Source: Promethearchaeota archaeon
GTDB taxonomy: Archaea > Asgardarchaeota > Lokiarchaeia > Sigyniarchaeales > SOKP01
Assembly: GCA_019058135.1 (NCBI GenBank)
Contig: JAHLWE010000058.1
Coordinates: forward strand, 1-11,676
DNA: 11,676 nt
Reading direction: 5' to 3'
The notes below the pieces were generated by a model. It ran no database searches. It was not told the DNA's origin and was given only the letters and a program-made list of their open reading frames with translations. Below, one piece after another: positions 6,773 to 11,676 of the stretch (position 1 is its first letter; each line of letters begins with the position of its first letter). Both the position numbers and the translations under genes were made by a program.

Positions 6773-7795
6773 ATGACAGTTATTAATGAAAAAACAAAAA
6801 TCTCAGAAAGAAAAAAAGATGTTGTAATCACAGTAAGAAATTTAAAGACATATTACACGATTTTAGGCGGCCTTTTTCAACGAAAAATTGGATATGTTAA
6901 AGCTGTAGATGATGTTTCTTTTGATCTTTATAGAGGTGAAACCCTAGGATTAGTTGGAGAAAGTGGGTGTGGGAAAACAACTATTGGGAATACAATTTTA
7001 AATCTAGTCCCTGCAACATCGGGAGAGATATATTTTGAAGATGATAGGATTGATAATAATTTTACACAGGATTTTCGTAAAAAGATTCAAATGGTATTTC
7101 AAGATCCCGATTCATCATTAAATCCTCGCTGGAAAATAGTTAATATTATTGGTGAACCTCTAAGAATATTGGAAGGAATGAAAAAGCGGAGAGAAATTCG
7201 TAAAAGGGTTCTAGAACTTCTAGAAACAGTTTCCATGAAAGTTGAACACTTGGATCGATATCCACATGAATTTTCTGGCGGACAAAAACAAAGAATCGTA
7301 ATTGCTAGAGCCCTCGCATGTAATCCTGAAGTGATAATATTAGATGAACCCACATCTGCTCTTGATGTATCCGTCCAAGCCCAGATCCTAAATCTATTAA
7401 AAGATCTTCAAATACAATTTAATTTAGCTCTTCTTTTCATTACTCATGATTTAAGTGTAATTCAGCATATCGGAAATAGAATTGAAGTAATGTACTTAGG
7501 TAAATTTGTAGAGGAAGGAACTATTGATGATGTTTTTTACCATCCCACACATCCGTATACCAAAGCATTATTATCAGCTCGACCTACTTTCGATCCTACT
7601 ACAAGATCAAATAGGATTATATTAGAAGGTGAAGTTCCCAGTGCAATAAATCCACCTTCTGGATGTTATTTTCATCCAAGATGCCCAGAAATGGAAGATC
7701 GTATCGGTTGTAACATAGAGGAACCAAAGAAAATCTCTATAAGTGAAACCCATCACATTTGGTGCCAACCATTTAAAAATGGAAAGAAATTCTAA
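6773..7795 (+). CDS. dppF: Peptide ABC transporter ATP-binding protein, DppF/OppF type
   Basis: Second ATPase of the importer, expected to dimerise with DppD. Length (340) is normal for the family. Motifs: Walker A GESGCGKT (62-69), Q-loop FQDPDSSLNPR (109-119), signature FSGGQKQR (167-174), Walker B VIILDEP (187-193), ALDVS (196-200) and switch H225. The C-terminal region has THPYTKAL (259-266) and the cysteines C298, C304, C313 and C331, spaced much as in DppD. The insert LGGLFQRKIGYVKAVD near 31-46, between the first strands, is normal for the F-type partner. GTGA ends four bases before the ATG. It is the last gene of the transporter run, followed within about 40 bases by a long T-rich tract. 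Confidence 0.95.
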   Translation: MTVINEKTKISERKKDVVITVRNLKTYYTILGGLFQRKIGYVKAVDDVSFDLYRGETLGLVGESGCGKTTIGNTILNLVPATSGEIYFEDDRIDNNFTQDFRKKIQMVFQDPDSSLNPRWKIVNIIGEPLRILEGMKKRREIRKRVLELLETVSMKVEHLDRYPHEFSGGQKQRIVIARALACNPEVIILDEPTSALDVSVQAQILNLLKDLQIQFNLALLFITHDLSVIQHIGNRIEVMYLGKFVEEGTIDDVFYHPTHPYTKALLSARPTFDPTTRSNRIILEGEVPSAINPPSGCYFHPRCPEMEDRIGCNIEEPKKISISETHHIWCQPFKNGKKF

Positions 7796-7831
7796 GAAGG
7801 TATAAAAATTTTCTACTTTGTATAAAAAATC

Positions 7832-7860
7832 TTTTTTTATTTGTTTTTTATTTTTAATTT
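7832..7860 (+). terminator. T-rich terminator closing the dpp run
   Basis: Starting about 37 bases after the dppF stop there is a run of seven T, another of six and one of five, broken by ATTTG and A. The following AATTTGA (7856-7862) and TCAAATT (7869-7875) form a 7-base inverted repeat with a 6-base loop, too A/T-rich to be a convincing hairpin. The oligo-T itself is the likely archaeal termination signal. Confidence 0.55.
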
Positions 7861-7940
7861 GATAAATTTCAAATTGTAAGGGATAGAATTTTGTTGATCA
7901 AGGCGTAAATACCTAAAAAAATGTTAAATCTGTGTTTAAG

Positions 7941-8020
7941 AATAGACAATAATTGCCATAATTTTAATAAATAGACAATATTAAGTAGATATAAATTTTA
8001 ATAATTAAATATAATGTGAT
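7941..8020 (+). promoter_or_regulatory. Promoter region of the M28 peptidase gene with paired 11-base repeats
   Basis: AATAGACAATA occurs at 7941-7951 and again at 7970-7980, 29 bases apart, close to three helical turns. TATAAAT follows at 7990-7996. GTGAT at 8016-8020 is the expected ribosome-binding motif, and transcription should begin very near it. Repeats just upstream of a TATA box are where archaeal activators commonly bind; the binding role is inference. Confidence 0.4.
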
Positions 8021-8034
8021 TTCCTATTTCAGAT

Positions 8035-9219
8035 TTGAGAAATTATGATTCTCTGGCAACAATGGGGCATATTAAATCTTTAGCCTTTAACCGTGAAGCT
8101 TCGACTATAGGCGAAATAAACGCTGTTGACTATATTAAAAATGAATTAAAAAAAGAAAATATTAAAACTAATCTTGAATATTTCAAATGGGTTAATCCTA
8201 ATCGTCTTGTTTTAAGAACTATATATATAATACTCATATGTTATATGCTCATTCTACGTTTAGTTCTAATTCTATTAGTATATCTCTTATTAAAAACCAT
8301 GTCGTATAAAACACGTGGTATTTCATTAATAAAGGAAAAGAATTCACGAAATATTATTGTAGAAATATCAGCAAAAAATAATAAAATTAGGCAACCTTTA
8401 ATTATTATTTCAGCTCATTACGATTCTGTAGTATCAATATTACCTTTAAAATGGCACAAATTATTTAATTTAGTATTAAAAATTATTATCATACCATTTT
8501 ATTTATTTATTTTATTCCTTTCTGTAATTATTACTTTTTTTTATTATTATGAATTACCTATTGATGATTTCTTTCCATCATTTGTTACAATATCTTCTTT
8601 AGTAGGAACATATATACTTCCATTATTTGTTTTAATATTCAGCTCCAAAAAAAGTGAATCTACTGGTTCGATTGATAATGCGAGTGGGGTTGCTATTTTA
8701 ATTGAATTGGTGAAATTATTTAATAAAAATTCCCCTAAAAATGTAAATCTACTATTTTTATGGTGCGGTGCCGAAGAATTTGGTTTATATGGTTCAAAAA
8801 AATTTTGTGATAAACATTTTGATGAATTAAATCAAAAATTTGATCTCTCTGATTCTTTTAATATTAATATTGATATGGTTGGTACCTATATTGGACTTGA
8901 AGATAAAATTGGCTTAATTAAAAAGAAAAATGTTAATTATAATTTAAATAGTATTATTGAAGCAACAGCAAAAAAATTGAATATTTCCTTAATAAAATTT
9001 AATAGTAATATTCCAATTAAAAGCGATCATATATCATTTAAGTCGTTTTCTAAAAAAACAAATGAAAAATTTCAAGTATGCTGTTTTCATTCAGTTAAAG
9101 ATTGTAAATTTATACATTCAGTAAAAGATACTCCCGATAAATGTTCTCCTGAAATTCTCAATAGTTGTTTGGAAATTTGTTTTAATATAATTAAATCAAT
9201 AGATTTAAAAGGAGAATAA
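8035..9219 (+). CDS. M28-family zinc aminopeptidase with membrane segments inside the catalytic domain
   Basis: Metallo-exopeptidase, probably releasing N-terminal amino acids from peptides. By analogy with Aeromonas aminopeptidase, the ligands are H128 and D130 in AHYDS, bridging D214 in SIDNASG, catalytic E247 and ligand E248 in WCGAEEFGLYGS, D280 in NIDMVG, and H361 in IHSVKDT. D331-H332 form the usual SDH motif. All are present, so it should be active. Unusually, hydrophobic stretches interrupt the fold at 58-89 and at 143-173 plus 184-202; the H128-D214 gap is 86 residues, against about 20 in the soluble enzyme. Two membrane hairpins would let the halves of the domain meet on one side. 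The C-terminal part has six cysteines (349, 350, 357, 370, 378, 382). The only common start codon is TTG at 8035, 14 bases after GTGAT; ATT at 8026 in the same frame is better spaced. The gene lies downstream of the peptide importer, apparently with its own promoter. Which side of the membrane the active site faces is unknown. Confidence 0.9.
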   Translation: MRNYDSLATMGHIKSLAFNREASTIGEINAVDYIKNELKKENIKTNLEYFKWVNPNRLVLRTIYIILICYMLILRLVLILLVYLLLKTMSYKTRGISLIKEKNSRNIIVEISAKNNKIRQPLIIISAHYDSVVSILPLKWHKLFNLVLKIIIIPFYLFILFLSVIITFFYYYELPIDDFFPSFVTISSLVGTYILPLFVLIFSSKKSESTGSIDNASGVAILIELVKLFNKNSPKNVNLLFLWCGAEEFGLYGSKKFCDKHFDELNQKFDLSDSFNINIDMVGTYIGLEDKIGLIKKKNVNYNLNSIIEATAKKLNISLIKFNSNIPIKSDHISFKSFSKKTNEKFQVCCFHSVKDCKFIHSVKDTPDKCSPEILNSCLEICFNIIKSIDLKGE

Positions 9220-9320
9220 TTTAGAAAAATATCATCCCTTTATTAAACTCAATTATTTTGATAAGATAAGCAGATTTTCCAAGATCTTTTTTACCGACCT
9301 CATATAATAACGGAACCAAA

Positions 9321-9337
9321 CACTTTATAAATAAAAA
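9321..9337 (+). promoter_or_regulatory. TATA box of the small membrane protein gene
   Basis: CACTTTATAAATAAAAA is one of the best archaeal TATA-box matches in the window, preceded by ACCAAA, which could serve as the B-recognition element. It lies about 50 bases before the ATG at 9379, so transcription would start near 9353 and leave a leader of about 25 bases. The leader contains GAGATTAAGA shortly before the ATG, at best a weak ribosome-binding site. Confidence 0.45.
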
Positions 9338-9378
9338 CTTAATATATAATATTAATAATAAATGAGATTAAGATTTTT

Positions 9379-9696
9379 ATGCCGTTTGACAGAATAGAGA
9401 AAGAGGATATTCAAATTATTGTTTTTTTAATTATTTTATGTGTAGCATTTATTTCTTGTTTTTTTCTTATCCCATTGCTTATTGCAGCTGTAGCTTTTTT
9501 AGGATATCTTTTAATATATTATTGGATAATAACCGTCCCAATACTTACTATTTTTATTTGTGTTTATTTTTACCGTCAACATAAAATGGGCAAAAAATAT
9601 CATATTTATCGCTATACTATAAAAAACATTATTATTTTAATATTTATTATAATTTTATTACCATTACTTCTTCTTATATTGGGTCATATTATATGA
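9379..9696 (+). CDS. Small hypothetical membrane protein
   Basis: Not recognised. The 105 residues start with a short charged segment MPFDRIEKED, then have hydrophobic stretches at about 12-40 and 44-64, a basic loop (RQHKMGKKYHIYR, 66-78) and a last helix at about 82-102 that ends the protein. The basic loop should face the cytoplasm. There is no signal peptidase site or cysteine motif, only scattered C21, C27 and C61. The gene stands alone between the peptidase and the phosphorylase, with a convincing TATA box upstream and an oligo-T tract downstream, so it is probably a single-gene unit. Codon composition is as AT-rich as its neighbours. With so few features, a role in transport, signalling or toxicity cannot be told apart. 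Confidence 0.6.
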   Translation: MPFDRIEKEDIQIIVFLIILCVAFISCFFLIPLLIAAVAFLGYLLIYYWIITVPILTIFICVYFYRQHKMGKKYHIYRYTIKNIIILIFIIILLPLLLLILGHII

Positions 9697-9725
9697 ATAT
9701 GGGTGCAATATTAACTGAAAAATAC

Positions 9726-9750
9726 TTTTTTTTCCAAATTTTTATTTATT
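9726..9750 (+). terminator. T-rich terminator after the small membrane protein
   Basis: Eight T at 9726-9733, then CCAAA and a further T-rich run ATTTTTATTTATT, start about 30 bases after the stop codon. No hairpin is visible. The position and composition fit an archaeal oligo-T terminator. Confidence 0.45.
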
Positions 9751-9850
9751 TGAATTAATTTCAATATTTTCTCATCTCTCTCCTTATTTTGAATGAATAT
9801 GATTAAAGTTAAGTATTTCTAATATCTATAATAAATTAGTAAGTCATTTT

Positions 9851-9886
9851 TTTATAAAATTTAATTGATACATTACTTAATGTGAT
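9851..9886 (+). promoter_or_regulatory. Promoter and ribosome-binding site of the phosphorylase gene
   Basis: TTTATAAAAT at 9851-9860 is TATA-like, and GTGAT at 9882-9886 lies three bases before the ATG at 9890. Transcription from this box would start at about 9880, giving a very short leader that still carries the GTGAT. The layout mirrors the peptidase promoter (TATAAAT at 7990, GTGAT at 8016). Confidence 0.5.
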
Positions 9887-9889
9887 TCT

Positions 9890-11140
9890 ATGTCAAGCTA
9901 CGATTATATTTTAAAAAAAATTAAAGGAAAAATATTATCCGCATTAGAAATTAGAGAAATTATAAAAGATACAGTTAATGGAAAATTATCAGATGTAGAA
10001 CTTGCTGCTTTGATTACTGCAATTAAAATCCAAGGAATGACAAATGAAGAAATTATTAATTTAACACAAGCAGAAGTAAGCACTGGAAATTTATTTGATT
10101 TTGGTTCGGATGTATATGATAAACATAGTACTGGCGGTGTTCCAGGGAATAAAGTGAGTTTGATAATTGTCCCAATAGTTGCAGCAGCTGGTTTAATTAT
10201 TCCAAAAACTTCAACGCGAGCGATTACTTCTCCATCAGGTACGGCTGACTCAATGGAAGTCCTTGCACCTGTTAAATTTAAATCTGATGAAGTTAAAAAA
10301 ATGATAAAAAATAATGGTGCTTGTATTATATTGGGGGGTCACCTTGAGACAGCCCCCGCAGACTCGATTTTAATTAAAATTGAGAAAAATTTACACTTAG
10401 ATCCATTTGGTCTAATGATTCCATCAATTTTAGCTAAAAAAATGTCTATGGGCGTGAAAAAATTAGTTTTAGATATTCCTTGTGGAAAAGGTACTAAATT
10501 TAAGAACGCTGATGAAGGGCGTAAATTCGCGTTATTTTTTAAAGAAATCTCGAGAAAAGTAAAAATTGACACAGAATGTGCCTTAACAAATGCAATTCAA
10601 CCTATTGGACATTGTGTAGGTCCAGCTATTGAAGCACGGGAAGCCTTACACCTTTTATATGATTATAAGAAAGGACCAAATTCTTTAATTGAAAAATCAA
10701 CTGATTTAGCAGGTATACTATTAGAAATGGGTGGAAAAGCCCAACAAGGAACAGGACAACAAATGGCAAAAAATATATTAAAATCTGGAAAAGCATTAGA
10801 AAAAATGAAGGAAATCATAGAAATCCAAGAGGGAAATCCAAATATCAAACCTGAAGATATTGAAGTGGGTCCCGAAGAAGCAGAATTCTTCTCAGCCAAA
10901 TCAGGCTATGTAACCGATATTGATAATTCAATAATTAATAAAATTGCTAAAACAGCTGGCTGTCCGCAAGAAAAATCAGCTGGGGTCCAACTCTTCAAAA
11001 AAATTGGAGCATTGGTTAAGGAAGGAGACCGAATTTTTAAAATTTATGCGAAAAATAGTTCTAAATTAGAGAAAGCAACAAAAATTTTTAATGCATCAAG
11101 CCCGGTTATTTTGGGAGGCATGATAATTGAACGTATTTAA
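9890..11140 (+). CDS. AMP phosphorylase / type 2 thymidine phosphorylase family enzyme, lacking the N-terminal domain
   Basis: Phosphorolytic enzyme of nucleotide salvage. Archaeal AMP phosphorylase splits NMP plus phosphate into base and ribose-1,5-bisphosphate for the type III RuBisCO route; thymidine phosphorylases split nucleosides. Family patterns: N-terminal helical region with LSDVELAALITAI (33-45), phosphate-binding KHSTGGVPGNKVS (78-90), KTSTRAITSPSGTADSMEV (106-124), QPIGHCVGPAIEAREAL (237-253), LAGILLEMGGKAQQGTG (273-289), and a C-terminal domain with SGYVTDID (338-345). GVPGNK and the TRAITS...GTAD block mark the archaeal/type 2 branch. At 416 residues it lacks about 85 N-terminal residues present in the 503-residue Thermococcus AMP phosphorylase, whose N-terminal domain serves multimer assembly. 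GTGAT three bases before the ATG and a promoter just upstream show that the short form is the real gene. HSTGG (threonine, as in thymidine phosphorylases) replaces HSIGG as I recall it for the Thermococcus enzyme, so the substrate is uncertain. No RuBisCO or R15P isomerase gene lies nearby. Confidence 0.9.
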   Translation: MSSYDYILKKIKGKILSALEIREIIKDTVNGKLSDVELAALITAIKIQGMTNEEIINLTQAEVSTGNLFDFGSDVYDKHSTGGVPGNKVSLIIVPIVAAAGLIIPKTSTRAITSPSGTADSMEVLAPVKFKSDEVKKMIKNNGACIILGGHLETAPADSILIKIEKNLHLDPFGLMIPSILAKKMSMGVKKLVLDIPCGKGTKFKNADEGRKFALFFKEISRKVKIDTECALTNAIQPIGHCVGPAIEAREALHLLYDYKKGPNSLIEKSTDLAGILLEMGGKAQQGTGQQMAKNILKSGKALEKMKEIIEIQEGNPNIKPEDIEVGPEEAEFFSAKSGYVTDIDNSIINKIAKTAGCPQEKSAGVQLFKKIGALVKEGDRIFKIYAKNSSKLEKATKIFNASSPVILGGMIIERI

Positions 11141-11182
11141 AATAAAACAAAGGCATAAATAAGTTTAATTTTTTAATAACTT
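11141..11182. terminator. Convergent intergenic terminator region
   Basis: The 42 bases between the convergent phosphorylase and minus-strand gene hold an A-rich half (11139-11160), which reads as T-rich on the minus strand, and six T at 11169-11174 on the plus strand. Each could act as an oligo-T terminator for the gene running into it. No stable hairpin is visible. Confidence 0.4.
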
Positions 11183-11656
11183 TTATAACTTTATTTTTAT
11201 TGGATATGCTTTTGATTTTGGACCAATAATGTTATTATCACTATCATTATATTTTACTGTAGTATTTATATCAAATTCACCTGGTTCAAGTGGCTTAACT
11301 TGAATTTCCCATCTTATCTCTTCATTTGGTCTGATTGAATATAATTGTTTTTTAGTTGTCCCGCGCATAACTTTTAATTCCTTAGGGAATTCTAGTTCAA
11401 TTTCAATTTCTAAAGCTTCTCCAGTGCTTTTATTAGAAACGGTTATCTCCATTGGAAAAGTTTGATTTATTAATGGAGGTCTTAAATTTTTAAAATAAAC
11501 TCCAAGTTGCGTAGGAGGAGAACTAATTTTTAAATGTTGTACTTTTGATTTTATATAAAATGTTAAAAGTTCATTTATTCTTGAAGTTATTAATATTGGT
11601 CCAAAAAATGATTTTGGATCAGGAAAATTTGAAACGGCCTTAAACTTTAAATTCAT
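11183..11656 (-). CDS. Hypothetical cytosolic protein with Ig-like beta-sandwich pattern
   Basis: Not recognised by family. From the ATG at 11656 the product has 157 residues and no signal peptide or membrane helix. The C-terminal two thirds show alternating strands and loops typical of Ig-like or CARDB/NEW3-type sandwiches: FPMEITVSNKSTGEALEIEIELEFPKEL, then the short strand KKQLYSIRPNEEIRWEIQV, then LEPGEFDINTTVKYND. The first 50 residues contain FPDPKSFFGPILITSRINELL, perhaps a separate small module. The reading frame is open to a TTG at 11674 and to the window edge, but GGAG (CTCC at 11662-11665 on the plus strand) lies five bases before the ATG, so that start is preferred. The absence of a signal makes it an intracellular protein, and such domains usually bind other proteins. 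It is convergent with the phosphorylase and so is not co-transcribed with it. Confidence 0.7.
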   Translation of the reverse strand: MNLKFKAVSNFPDPKSFFGPILITSRINELLTFYIKSKVQHLKISSPPTQLGVYFKNLRPPLINQTFPMEITVSNKSTGEALEIEIELEFPKELKVMRGTTKKQLYSIRPNEEIRWEIQVKPLEPGEFDINTTVKYNDSDNNIIGPKSKAYPIKIKL

Positions 11657-11661
11657 TTTTT

Positions 11662-11665
11662 CTCC
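11662..11665 (-). promoter_or_regulatory. GGAG ribosome-binding site fixing the minus-strand start
   Basis: CTCC on the plus strand reads GGAG on the minus strand, five bases (all A) before the ATG at 11656. It favours this ATG over the in-frame TTG at 11674, which lies upstream of the site itself. Confidence 0.6.
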
Positions 11666-11676
11666 TTTATTCAATT

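Noticed and set aside
7801..7828. Two TATAAAAA boxes just after dppF
   Set aside because: They lie immediately before the T-rich terminator, with no reading frame or RNA-like structure following, so a promoter there has nothing obvious to transcribe.
9220..9320. Possible tRNA or small structured RNA between the peptidase and the small membrane protein
   Set aside because: Apart from the short AAGATCTT palindrome near 9281 I saw no cloverleaf, T-loop consensus or GC-rich stem.

Overview
The window looks like archaeal chromosome, strongly AT-rich (about 30% G+C by eye). Four things support this. Genes are preceded by GTGA(T) or GGAG, both pieces of the GGAGGTGAT complement of an archaeal 16S rRNA tail. 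Intergenic gaps end in long T-rich tracts instead of hairpin terminators. TATA-like boxes lie about 25-30 bases before several starts. One gene encodes a type III thymidine/AMP phosphorylase-family enzyme typical of archaea. The A+T bias, the K/N/I-rich proteins and the multi-gene peptide transporter would suit an Asgard (Lokiarchaeia-like) genome, but no marker gene in the window proves this.

Layout. (1) 227-7795: an almost complete dipeptide/oligopeptide ABC importer on the + strand: solute-binding protein (dppA-like), two permeases (dppB- and dppC-like) and two ATPases (dppD- and dppF-like). The run is broken between the binding protein and the first permease by an unrelated, more AT-rich cassette (1978-3292). 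The cassette encodes a soluble protein split by a 13-A run, probably one 285-residue product through a -1 shift, followed with an ATGA overlap by a four-helix membrane protein. (2) 8035-9219: an M28-family zinc aminopeptidase with all metal ligands in place, whose catalytic domain is interrupted by two hydrophobic segments. (3) 9379-9696: a 105-residue membrane protein of unknown role. (4) 9890-11140: a thymidine/AMP phosphorylase-family enzyme lacking the usual N-terminal domain of about 85 residues. (5) 11183-11656, - strand, convergent: a small cytosolic protein with an Ig-like beta-sandwich pattern, of unknown role.

How they work together. The transporter would bind peptides outside the cell, move them through the DppB/DppC pore and use two ATPases, each with the four-cysteine C-terminal motif. 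The membrane-embedded M28 peptidase next door could trim peptides to amino acids, so the first 9.2 kb reads as a peptide-scavenging region (inference from adjacency). The phosphorylase belongs to nucleoside/nucleotide salvage and has its own promoter. No mobile element, tRNA, rRNA or CRISPR array was seen. The most unusual points are the frameshifted cassette inside the dpp run, the split membrane M28 peptidase, the coiled-coil insert in DppD and the short phosphorylase.
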